Assembly (NCBI GenBank): GCA_902795905.1
Contig: CADBMY010000278.1
Span: 1-9,712 of the forward strand
Source of the DNA: an uncultured Erysipelotrichaceae bacterium
Lineage (GTDB): Bacteria > Bacillota_I > Bacilli_A > Erysipelotrichales > Erysipelotrichaceae
DNA length: 9,712 bases
Reading direction: 5' to 3'
The notes below the pieces were generated by a model, which worked only from the letters and a program-made list of their open reading frames with translations, searched no databases and was not told where the DNA came from. This document shows positions 1-6,383 of the stretch, in pieces (the stretch's first letter is position 1; the number at the start of each line of letters is the position of its first letter). Both the position numbers and the translations under genes were made by a program.

Positions 1-788
1 AGAATCAGGGTGTAAGTGCTGCCCGCAATACCGGTCTTGCCCTGTGCCAGGGCAAATGGATCATGTTTGCGGACAGTGATGATTACACCGATCCCCGCTT
101 CTGCGAAAGAGCTTTTCAGGCTGTCACCGGCATGCATGCGGATATGGTCATCTTTGATCTGCAGTATATGAACGCTGACGGCACTCCCGGAGATATTCAC
201 CGGTCATCCCCGGCGGAAGGTGTATACGATTCCGATACGATCCTGAAAGAACGTATATGCGGCAATATCAATGTCTATGTCTGGAACCGGATCTACCGCC
301 GTGATCTCTGGAAAGGCATCCTTTTCCCGGTCGGCGAGAACTGGGAGGATGATGCCCTCTCCCATGTCCTGATCGACAGAGCAGAAAAGATCGGTATCAT
401 CCATGATGTTCTCTATTACAAGCCTTACCGTGAAGATAATATTACTTCGCTTGCCTCCCGTACGTTCAAGGATACGGAATGGCTGTACCGGCAGAGGCGA
501 AGACGCTATATGTACCTGAAGGAGAAACACCCGGAGATGCTGGAGCTTGACCGGAACAATGCGGCTTCGGCTGCCATGCGTTTCTGTGCATTCTCGGCAG
601 TTACGGGAAAAGAGCCTGAACTGTATGAAGAAGCCAGACAGTGGCTGAAAACCGAAAGACTCTATCCCCGGGGTAAGAATCTGCTCGTGAATGCGGCTTA
701 TTTCCTGCTTATGCATGATCTGCCCCTGTTCCGTATCTTTGCCCTGCGCAAATACAAAGCCATGTGCAGAGAACGCGGTATCCGCTGA
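1..788 (+). CDS. Family 2 glycosyltransferase, C-terminal part (5' end outside window)
   Basis: Transfers a sugar from a nucleotide-sugar donor, probably during synthesis of a cell-surface glycan; donor and acceptor cannot be told. The reading frame is open from the first bases (first full codon at position 3), so the ATG at 63 is internal. Upstream of it the frame reads NQGVSAARNTGLALCQGKWI, the conserved stretch preceding the DxD motif in GT2 (GT-A fold) enzymes, and DSDD follows at once. Further on, WNRIYRRDLW and GENWEDD match the acceptor-side NK(I/L)Y and (W/Y)ED motifs, followed by the usual LYYKPYREDNITS segment. The last ~100 residues are basic, with a hydrophobic patch (LLVNAAYFLLM). 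Roughly 80 N-terminal residues of the domain are missing because the window starts there. It ends 55 bp before the ABC transporter operon with no obvious terminator between, so read-through is possible. Confidence 0.88.
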   Translation, partial: NQGVSAARNTGLALCQGKWIMFADSDDYTDPRFCERAFQAVTGMHADMVIFDLQYMNADGTPGDIHRSSPAEGVYDSDTILKERICGNINVYVWNRIYRRDLWKGILFPVGENWEDDALSHVLIDRAEKIGIIHDVLYYKPYREDNITSLASRTFKDTEWLYRQRRRRYMYLKEKHPEMLELDRNNAASAAMRFCAFSAVTGKEPELYEEARQWLKTERLYPRGKNLLVNAAYFLLMHDLPLFRIFALRKYKAMCRERGIR

Positions 789-829
789 CACTCACTTCAG
801 CCTGCGGGTAAAACTTTCGTTCTCTGTTA

Positions 830-835
830 TATAAT
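830..835 (+). promoter_or_regulatory. Candidate -10 box TATAAT, giving a near-leaderless ABC transporter mRNA
   Basis: A perfect TATAAT lies 8 nt before the ATG at 844. A start site about 7 nt downstream of the hexamer would fall at about 842, leaving almost no 5' leader. I find no convincing -35 hexamer at 16-18 bp spacing, which lowers confidence. There is no Shine-Dalgarno sequence in the 20 nt before the ATG, which fits a leaderless message. Confidence 0.45.
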
Positions 836-843
836 AGTTTCAT

Positions 844-1776
844 ATGTTCAGGTTTCTGCTGAAAAGGATACTTACTGCCATACCGGTATTTCTCGGTGCT
901 CTTTTGGCAGTTTTTTTATTGCTTACATACATTCCGGGTTCACGTCTTGGCTATCTGCCCATAGCCGGTAACGGTGATCTGCTCGATCATCTGTTTACCC
1001 TGTTCCATGTCCCGGCCAATGTCTTTACGAGGTATCTGCGCTATATCTACGATGTGATCACGAAGCTGCACTTTGCCAGCGGCTTCCATCACCGCGATCT
1101 TTCGCTGGAAGTGCTCACCAGAGCCCGTTTAACGCTGTTCCTGACGTTTCTGGCCTTCCTGCTGATCGTCCTTGTCGGCATACCTCTCGGCACGTACGCG
1201 GCCGGAAAACACGGCAAATGGCAGGACCATCTGATCTCTGTGATCAGTCTAGTCCTCTCGAGTATTCCGCCCTTCTGCCTGGCAATCTTTCTGGCTATCG
1301 TCTTCTGTGTAACACTGCGATTACTGCCGGTATTCGGCATGAACGGACCGAAGAACTTCATCCTGCCGACGATCACGATCGGTGCCTCCGGTCTTGCCCG
1401 CACGATCCAGACGGTCAGAGCCAACGTCATTGAAGCCCTGCACAGACCGTATATCAGGACGCTGCGCTCACATGGTGTCAAAGAGAGGAAGATCCTGTTT
1501 GGCCATGCCCTGAAGAATTCGATGATCCCGACGGTATCGATCATCCGTGAGATGACTGCCGAAGTCTTTGTGTCGACCTTTATCGCCGAGTGGTTCTATG
1601 CCATTCCCGGTATCGGCTATTATCTGATCCAGGCTGTCAATGCCCGTGACTACGGTGTCGTGCTTGCCTGTACGGCAGTAACAGCAGTGCTGATCCTGGT
1701 CTTCGGCATCATCAGCGACTTCCTGTACTACCTGCTGGAGCCCGAACTGCGCCACCGGGAGGTATCCCATGAATAG
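844..1776 (+). CDS. ABC importer permease, DppB/OppB family (peptide/nickel class)
   Basis: Integral membrane subunit of a peptide/opine/nickel-class ABC importer, pairing with the next gene product to form the channel. The N-terminus MFRFLLKRILTAIPVFLGAL is the typical first-helix start of DppB-type permeases, which supports the ATG at 844 despite the absence of a Shine-Dalgarno sequence. Residues 8-30 form TM1, followed by an external loop (about 31-95) and further helices at about 96-120, 128-160, 225-250 and 272-298. The EAA coupling loop at about 198-224 (EALHRPYIRTLRSHG... GHALKNS) contacts the ATPase. PGIGYYLIQAVNARDY near 255-270 is also a family hallmark. The first external loop is divergent: the usual PGDP after TM1 reads PGSR, and the DLGxS element is not recognisable, so the substrate or partner may be unusual. 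The length of 310 aa is normal. Confidence 0.9.
   Translation: MFRFLLKRILTAIPVFLGALLAVFLLLTYIPGSRLGYLPIAGNGDLLDHLFTLFHVPANVFTRYLRYIYDVITKLHFASGFHHRDLSLEVLTRARLTLFLTFLAFLLIVLVGIPLGTYAAGKHGKWQDHLISVISLVLSSIPPFCLAIFLAIVFCVTLRLLPVFGMNGPKNFILPTITIGASGLARTIQTVRANVIEALHRPYIRTLRSHGVKERKILFGHALKNSMIPTVSIIREMTAEVFVSTFIAEWFYAIPGIGYYLIQAVNARDYGVVLACTAVTAVLILVFGIISDFLYYLLEPELRHREVSHE
1757..1762 (+). promoter_or_regulatory. RBS of second permease
   Basis: GGGAGG lies 6 nt before the ATG at 1769, inside the end of the preceding gene. It supports the start that overlaps the upstream stop codon by 8 bp. Confidence 0.75.
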
Positions 1777-2608
1777 ACGTGCCCTGCAGAGATTCCTGCA
1801 CGACAGAGCAGCCGTTGTCTCCCTGATCGTCTTTGCGCTGATCCTGCTGGCGTGTCTTGGCATGCCGGTGCTTGGCTACAGCGATTATGTGTCGCTTGAC
1901 ATCGGCAATCACTATGCCCCGGTATCACTGACGCACCCGTTCAGCACCGACAACCTCGGCCGTGATGTCTTTACCAGAGTCATGATCGGCGGCAGATATA
2001 CGCTCGGTCTCTCCTTTCTCTCGACACTCATCGCGATCACCTGCGGCACCCTGCTTGGCATCCTGGCCGGCTATTGCGGCGGTAAGACAGACAGTATCCT
2101 GATGCGCATCAGTGAAGCGATCTCCGCGATCCCGTATATCCTGCTTGTGATCTTCTTTGAAGTATCACTTGGCTGGGGCAAGGGCTGGTTCTTCCTGGCG
2201 ATCGCCTTTGCGCAGATCCCGGCGATCCTGCGGACGATCCGCAGTGCTGTCCTGAAGATCCGCTTCCGTGAGTATATCGAAGCTGCCCGCGCCATCGGCA
2301 AGAGCACCCCGTATATCCTGTTTCACCATGTCCTGCACAACATCTCCACGGCGATCCTCGTGCAGGCCTGTTCCTCCTATGCCTCAGCGATCATCTCCTG
2401 TTCGATCCTGGGTTACCTCGAATTCGGCATCTCCTTCCCCACCCCGGAATGGGGCCGCATGGTCGCCGACTACTTCCATCTCGTGCAATCCCACGGCTTC
2501 CTGGTCGTGATCCCCTGTGTCTTTATTTCCCTGAGCGTACTGACCGTGACCCTGATCGGCAACGGTCTGCGGGATGCGTTTGACATCCGCGGAGGCAGCC
2601 ATGACTGA
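1769..2608 (+). CDS. ABC importer permease, DppC/OppC family
   Basis: Second membrane subunit of the same peptide/nickel-class importer. After a short basic N-terminus comes TM1 (about 15-36). HPFSTDNLGRDVFTRVMIGG (about 56-75) is the family signature (HPxGTDxxGRDxxSRxxxG) that precedes the core permease domain. The EAA coupling loop is at about 168-191 (REYIEAARAIGKS... HHVLHN), and the protein ends with the usual IGNGLRDAFD. The length of 279 aa is standard. The start overlaps the first permease gene by 8 bp (ATGAATAG) and has a good RBS, so the subunits are probably made by coupled translation. The substrate class cannot be deduced from this subunit. Confidence 0.92.
   Translation: MNRRALQRFLHDRAAVVSLIVFALILLACLGMPVLGYSDYVSLDIGNHYAPVSLTHPFSTDNLGRDVFTRVMIGGRYTLGLSFLSTLIAITCGTLLGILAGYCGGKTDSILMRISEAISAIPYILLVIFFEVSLGWGKGWFFLAIAFAQIPAILRTIRSAVLKIRFREYIEAARAIGKSTPYILFHHVLHNISTAILVQACSSYASAIISCSILGYLEFGISFPTPEWGRMVADYFHLVQSHGFLVVIPCVFISLSVLTVTLIGNGLRDAFDIRGGSHD
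2591..2595 (+). promoter_or_regulatory. RBS that fixes the start of the first ATPase at 2601
   Basis: GGAGG ends 5 nt before the ATG at 2601. An in-frame ATG at 2574 has no such site and would add nine residues unlike the family N-terminus, so 2601 is the better start. Confidence 0.75.
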
Positions 2609-3572
2609 TATTCTGAACATCCATGACCTCACCGTCAGTATGACCAACGGCGAACAGCGCTTCACCGTCCTGCAGCACGTAGACCTGTGTATAAAGCGCG
2701 GCGAGATCCGGGCCATCGTCGGTGAATCCGGCTGCGGTAAGAGCACCCTGGCCAACAGTATCATCGGCTTCCTGCCGGCAGGAGCTGTCATCGAAAGCGG
2801 CTCGATCCGCCTCGCAGATACCGGACTCCTGTCCTGCACAGCAGAAGAAATGCGCATGATCCGGGCCGAAAAGATCGGTGTCGTCTTCCAGGATCCCTTC
2901 AGCGCTCTCGATCCCGTATGTACCGTATACCAGCTTTTCAGGGCCATCCTGACCGTACGTAAGAGATACACCCGTGCCGAGATCACTGAGAAAGCAGCGG
3001 CAGCTCTGCACGGGGCAGGGATCAAAGATCCCGGGACGATCCTCACCCGCTATCCCCATGAGCTCTCGGGTGGACTCCGGCAGCGTGTGCTGATCGCCAT
3101 GGCTCTCGTAAACGAACCGGATCTCTTGATCGCTGATGAACCGACGACGGCACTGGATGTAACGATCCAGAAAGAGATCCTGACCCTGCTGCGCAGACTG
3201 GCACGGGAAAGAGGTCTTTCGGTGCTGTTCATCACCCACAGCCTGGATGTCGCCGCAGAGATCGCTGATACGATCAGTGTCTTCTACGGAGGCAGAATCG
3301 CCGAGGAGGGAAAGATCAGTGATATCTTCGCCTACCCGATCCACCCGTATACCCAAGCCCTGTTAAAGACGATCCCGTCGCTGTCCTTCGGCAAGGAGGA
3401 AAGACGCCTGATGCCCATTGAAGGAGAACTGTTCTCGTTCCTGGATCAGCATGAGGGATGCCCGTTTGCGCCCCGCTGTCCCTACGCCAGAGAGATCTGT
3501 TATCATACGTATCCCGTGACCAAAGCGATCGGTGATCATACCTATACCTGTATCATGGAGAATCAATTGTGA
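2601..3572 (+). CDS. ABC importer ATP-binding subunit, DppD/OppD family
   Basis: Cytoplasmic ATPase that powers the importer together with the next gene product. Counting from the ATG at 2601 (323 aa), the Walker [10 protein letters not shown] is at 41-49, the Q-loop Gln at 97 ([12 protein letters not shown]), the signature LSGGLRQR at 155-162, Walker B LLIADE at 175-180 followed by the D-loop ALD, and the switch His at 213 (ITHS). The C-terminal oligopeptide/dipeptide extension ([16 protein letters not shown], 246-261) marks this as the peptide/nickel subclass. It carries four cysteines (287, 293, 300, 317) in the spacing seen in DppD-type ATPases, where a Cys cluster can bind an Fe-S cluster. 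The gene overlaps the second permease by 8 bp (ATGACTGA) and the second ATPase by 4 bp. All catalytic residues are present. Confidence 0.93.
   Translation: MTDILNIHDLTVSMTNGEQRFTVLQHVDLCIKRGEIRAIVGESGCGKSTLANSIIGFLPAGAVIESGSIRLADTGLLSCTAEEMRMIRAEKIGVVFQDPFSALDPVCTVYQLFRAILTVRKRYTRAEITEKAAAALHGAGIKDPGTILTRYPHELSGGLRQRVLIAMALVNEPDLLIADEPTTALDVTIQKEILTLLRRLARERGLSVLFITHSLDVAAEIADTISVFYGGRIAEEGKISDIFAYPIHPYTQALLKTIPSLSFGKEERRLMPIEGELFSFLDQHEGCPFAPRCPYAREICYHTYPVTKAIGDHTYTCIMENQL
3557..3560 (+). promoter_or_regulatory. RBS for the GTG-started second ATPase
   Basis: GGAG lies 8 nt before the GTG at 3569. It supports the non-ATG start that overlaps the preceding TGA as GTGA. Confidence 0.55.
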
Positions 3573-4489
3573 GCATACTGCTGGAAGTAAAAGATCTGCG
3601 CAAGACATTCCATGCCGACCATGGTTCCGTAAAGGCCGTGGACGGTGTGTCTTTCACGCTGCAGAAAGGCGAGACCCTGGGCATCGTCGGTGAATCCGGC
3701 TGCGGGAAGACCACCCTTGGCAGAACCGTTCTCGGCCTCATACAGGCAGATGGCGGCGAGATCCTCTGGAAGGGCCAGAATATCACCGGCAGGAAGAAAT
3801 TCCCCGGGAAGGAGAAGATGCAGATCATCTTCCAGGATCCCTACAACTCGGCAGATCCCGGCTATACGGTAGAAAAGATCATCCTCGAAACCTGCAGAGA
3901 CAGGAAGAAAGTCGATGAACTGATGGCCAGAGTCGGTCTCACCCCGGCAGAGAAATACCGCTATCCCCACGAGTTATCGGGCGGACAGCTGCAGCGGGCA
4001 GGCATTGCCAGAGCCCTTGCCATGGACCCCGAATTCATCGTCTGTGATGAGCCTGTATCCGCTCTTGATGTCTCCTACCAGTCCAAGATCATCTCGCTGC
4101 TTGAAGAACTGCAGGAGGAACAGGGACTGGCATATCTGTTTATCTCGCATGATCTTGCGGTCGTCAGGCATATCGCTGACAGGATCGCCATCATGTACCG
4201 CGGGAAGATCGTCGAAACAGCACCGGCCAGGACCATCGTCGAACATCCCCTGCACCCCTACACGAGATTCCTGCTCAGTGCCGTGCCGGGACCTTTTGAC
4301 CGTCATCCGGATATCCCCGTAAAGACAGAGGAAGCCGTCAATCCCGCCGGATGTGTATTCGCATACAGATGTCCGTTTGCGGAGAAGGACTGCTATACGG
4401 AAGATATCCCGCTAAAAAAGAAAGACACAGATCATCTCTGTGCCTGTATCTATTCGGGATATATCGACAAATATATGTCTAGAATTTGA
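3569..4489 (+). CDS. ABC importer ATP-binding subunit, DppF/OppF family
   Basis: Second ATPase of the importer, expected to form the ATP-hydrolysing heterodimer with the preceding subunit. It starts with GTG inside the upstream stop codon (4 bp overlap). In 306 aa it has Walker A GESGCGKTT at 41-49, the Q-loop Gln at 89 (IIFQDPY), the signature LSGGQLQR at 136-143, Walker B with D160-E161, the D-loop ALD and the switch His at 194 (ISHD). The C-terminal extension with HPLHPYTRFLLSAVP (228-240) and cysteines at 262, 268, 275, 291 and 293 is typical of the peptide/nickel ATPases. The Q-loop region reads QDPYNSADPGYTV, where the family usually has S(L)NPR, a mild divergence. The gene's last 11 bp overlap the convergent zinc-ribbon gene. 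No substrate-binding protein gene follows, and I see no strong terminator directly after it. Confidence 0.93.
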   Translation: MSILLEVKDLRKTFHADHGSVKAVDGVSFTLQKGETLGIVGESGCGKTTLGRTVLGLIQADGGEILWKGQNITGRKKFPGKEKMQIIFQDPYNSADPGYTVEKIILETCRDRKKVDELMARVGLTPAEKYRYPHELSGGQLQRAGIARALAMDPEFIVCDEPVSALDVSYQSKIISLLEELQEEQGLAYLFISHDLAVVRHIADRIAIMYRGKIVETAPARTIVEHPLHPYTRFLLSAVPGPFDRHPDIPVKTEEAVNPAGCVFAYRCPFAEKDCYTEDIPLKKKDTDHLCACIYSGYIDKYMSRI

Positions 4490-4715
4490 CCATCTTCACA
4501 CCGCAGTGCGGGCAGTACTGACGCTCAAAACTGACCTTAAAGCCGCACTCCGAGCATGTGCATTCACGCAGATACTTCTTTCCGCCGATATAGTTCTCAT
4601 CATCCACGGTCTTGTGGATCCAGTGCGGTATACCGCTGCGGATCGCATCCAGTACGGATTCGTTTTTGGAGATCCTGATCCCTCTTTTACGCAGTGTTTC
4701 CTTCTCTTCTGTCAT
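4479..4715 (-). CDS. Small zinc-ribbon protein of unknown function
   Basis: A 78-residue cytoplasmic protein with a C-terminal zinc ribbon. C54-x2-C57 and C68-x2-C71 form two CxxC knuckles (CSEC and CPHC), with an additional Cys at 52. The N-terminal half (about 1-50) is polar and charged (RKRGIRISKNESVLDAIRSG, then a HWIHK patch) and I do not recognise it. Such folds bind nucleic acid or protein, or serve as structural zinc modules, so no specific role can be given. The knuckles, start codon and acceptable amino acid composition argue for a real gene even though it is short. It has no recognisable Shine-Dalgarno sequence but does have a strong extended -10 just upstream. Its stop lies inside the convergent ATPase gene (11 bp overlap). 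Confidence 0.72.
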   Translation of the reverse strand: MTEEKETLRKRGIRISKNESVLDAIRSGIPHWIHKTVDDENYIGGKKYLRECTCSECGFKVSFERQYCPHCGVKMVKF

Positions 4716-4724
4716 GGTGACTTT

Positions 4725-4733
4725 ACTATACCA
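4725..4733 (-). promoter_or_regulatory. Extended -10 promoter (TGGTATAGT) of the zinc-ribbon gene
   Basis: On the minus strand TGG-TATAGT is an extended -10 element (TGn plus a 5/6 hexamer). Its hexamer ends 9 nt before the ATG at 4715. Initiation about 7 nt downstream would leave a leader of only about 2-4 nt. There is no good -35, which extended -10 promoters can lack. Confidence 0.5.
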
Positions 4734-4781
4734 CCGTGTAAGATCACTGCACAGCCTTGAATTTTATCTCTGAATATGCAT

Positions 4782-4805
4782 AAAGGGGAATGTACATTCC
4801 CCTTT
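4782..4805 (-). terminator. Perfect 24-bp palindrome, probable (bidirectional) terminator after MATE gene
   Basis: AAAGGGGAATGT followed by its exact reverse complement starts 7 bp past the MATE stop codon. The RNA can form a 10-bp stem closed by a GUAC loop, flanked by A and U triplets (AAA before, UUU after). On the minus strand it is placed to end MATE transcription. The U tract is short (three), so termination may be modest. The symmetry means it could also stop transcripts coming from the ABC operon on the plus strand. It could alternatively be a DNA-binding site. Confidence 0.65.
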
Positions 4806-4811
4806 CGTGTA

Positions 4812-6245
4812 TTAACGGGATCTGCGGGTCGACGCAAACGGCGGTTCCGCCCCATCCGGTCTGTCACCGATCTGCCGGAAGATCCGTATTGCCAGAGGCA
4901 GTGCCAGGAACAGGAACGAGAAGCCGTCGGAGGCAGCCTGAGCGATCGCAAGACCGTATTCCCCGGGCAGTCCCACCAGCGGGAAGAGCTGCGGCAGGAT
5001 CAGCACCAGCGGGATCAGGAAGATCAGCTGACGTGACATCGACAGCACCAGGTTGCCGATCGGACGTCCCAGTGACTGATAGAGGTTGCTGGTGATCATG
5101 ACGATCTCATGCGGGATCAGTACCAGACACAGGGCTCTGATCTTTAAGGAACCGATCAGATACATCGTCTCGTTGGCTTCGGCATTGAAGAAACCAACCA
5201 GTGTACGCGAGAAGATGAACATCAGAGCACCGAGGATACCGCCGGCGACCACACCGATCTTAACCGTCGTCCAGTAGGCTTCCTTGACACGTTTATACTT
5301 GCGGGCACCCCAGCAGAAACCGGCAACCGGTCCGAAGCCCTGGGAGAAGCCCATGATGATCGAAGCAACGAATCTGTACAGCTTGTTGGCAACCGAGATA
5401 CCGGCAAGAACAGCTGTACCGAAGGTCTTGGCGACGTTGTTGGTGATGACACCGCCGACACTCATCAGACTCATGCGCAGGAAGGCAGGAATGCCCATTC
5501 TGGCCACTTCCGCAGCACTCTCCGCATCCGGCTTGAAGTTCTTCGGGGAGACCTCCAGCATGGCCTTCTTCGTAAAATACGGATATGCCAGAACGATCAC
5601 GCTGACGACCTTGGACAGAGCTGTAGCACCGGCAGCACCGGCAACCTCCCAGCCCATGACATTGATGAAAACAGGATCGAGGAACACATTCAGCACGCAG
5701 CCGGAGACGGTACCGATCATCGCCAGCGTTGTACTGCCTTCACTTCGCAAAAGCTGGTTCATGATCAGTTCAGCTGTCGTAAACGGCGCCGCCAGCAGGA
5801 TCCAGAACGAGTAGTCCATCGAATATTTCTTGGCATCTGCGGTAACACCGAGAATATCGACGATCGGTGAACGCAGGGTCAGACAGACAAGACCGAAGCA
5901 CAGGGAAAACGCAACCCCGATAAACAGTGTTGATGTACCGACACGGGATGCCTTGTCATCCTCACCGGCACCCATCAGACGGGAGATATAACTGGCAGCA
6001 CCGAGCGCAAAACCCATTGAGATCGCACGTAGGAACATCATCAGGGAATCGTTGACAGCGACCGCTGCCGTAGCACTGGTGCCAAGCTGACTGACGAAGA
6101 ATGTATCAGCGAGATTGTAGAGGGAATCGATCACGGAAGAGATGATCATCGGGATCGCGACGACGGGAATAACCTTCATCATCGGATCTTCGAGCATCAT
6201 CTTACGTCTTTTTTCGCGGGCGGCTGCCTGTTTAGCATCATCCAT
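4812..6245 (-). CDS. MATE family efflux transporter
   Basis: A 477-residue Na+ or H+ coupled exporter of the MATE family, in the cytoplasmic membrane. It is closest in style to the MepA-like Bacillota branch that exports cationic drugs or metabolites. The first helix region reads KVIPVVAIPMIISSVIDSLY, followed by NLADTFFVSQLG, the conserved early motif of the family (usually xVDxxFVGxLG). Twelve hydrophobic helices can be followed in two similar halves, the second opening at about MGIPAFLRMSL and containing GFGPVAGFCWGARKYKRV. I place the start at 6245, 27 codons into the longest open frame, because AGGAGG precedes it with a 7-nt spacer. The cytoplasmic N-terminus is then basic (REKRRK). The C-terminus is a short polar tail. 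Substrate unknown. It appears to be a single-gene unit between two terminators. Confidence 0.92.
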   Translation of the reverse strand: MDDAKQAAAREKRRKMMLEDPMMKVIPVVAIPMIISSVIDSLYNLADTFFVSQLGTSATAAVAVNDSLMMFLRAISMGFALGAASYISRLMGAGEDDKASRVGTSTLFIGVAFSLCFGLVCLTLRSPIVDILGVTADAKKYSMDYSFWILLAAPFTTAELIMNQLLRSEGSTTLAMIGTVSGCVLNVFLDPVFINVMGWEVAGAAGATALSKVVSVIVLAYPYFTKKAMLEVSPKNFKPDAESAAEVARMGIPAFLRMSLMSVGGVITNNVAKTFGTAVLAGISVANKLYRFVASIIMGFSQGFGPVAGFCWGARKYKRVKEAYWTTVKIGVVAGGILGALMFIFSRTLVGFFNAEANETMYLIGSLKIRALCLVLIPHEIVMITSNLYQSLGRPIGNLVLSMSRQLIFLIPLVLILPQLFPLVGLPGEYGLAIAQAASDGFSFLFLALPLAIRIFRQIGDRPDGAEPPFASTRRSR

Positions 6246-6252
6246 AGTAGTT

Positions 6253-6258
6253 CCTCCT
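6253..6258 (-). promoter_or_regulatory. RBS deciding the MATE start
   Basis: AGGAGG on the minus strand is spaced 7 nt from the ATG at 6245. Upstream in-frame ATGs at 6326, 6290 and 6275 lack such a site and would add residues of non-family character. Confidence 0.85.
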
Positions 6259-6285
6259 GCAGAATTGTTAGTCATTGCCACCCAA

Positions 6286-6321
6286 ATCATACCTGTTACA
6301 GTTTCAGTACGCAACAGTATA
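6286..6321 (-). promoter_or_regulatory. Candidate promoter region of MATE gene
   Basis: Two minus-strand -10-like hexamers are visible: TATGAT at 6291-6286, with a weak TTGCGT -35 at 17 bp spacing (6314-6309), and TATACT at 6321-6316 without a convincing -35. The position, between the terminator of the lipoprotein operon and the MATE RBS, fits. I cannot choose between them. Confidence 0.35.
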
Positions 6322-6344
6322 ATCATGCAATATATTTATATATC

Positions 6345-6376
6345 CAAAGAAAAGATCACAGAATCACTGCGATCTT
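6345..6376 (-). terminator. Intrinsic terminator of the aminopeptidase-ribokinase-lipoprotein operon
   Basis: On the minus strand AAGATCGCAG, loop TGATT, then CTGTGATCTT form a 10-bp stem with one G-U pair, followed directly by TTCTTT. It begins 8 bp after the stop of the last lipoprotein gene. This is a standard rho-independent layout for that orientation; the plus-strand reading lacks a U tract. Confidence 0.8.
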
Positions 6377-6383
6377 ATACAAA

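Noticed and set aside
782..808. Possible hairpin (CCGC ... GCGG) after the glycosyltransferase gene
   Set aside because: The stem is only about 4 bp with a large loop and no U tract; not a credible terminator.
2523..3356. Long open frame (277 codons) on the minus strand opposite the first ATPase gene
   Set aside because: It is a shadow of the plus-strand ATPase, which has every ABC motif. The antisense product is rich in Asp/Gly/Gln without any recognisable domain.
5284..5814. Plus-strand 176-codon frame inside the MATE gene
   Set aside because: Antisense of membrane helices in the MATE transporter; low-complexity Ala/Thr/Pro composition typical of a shadow frame.
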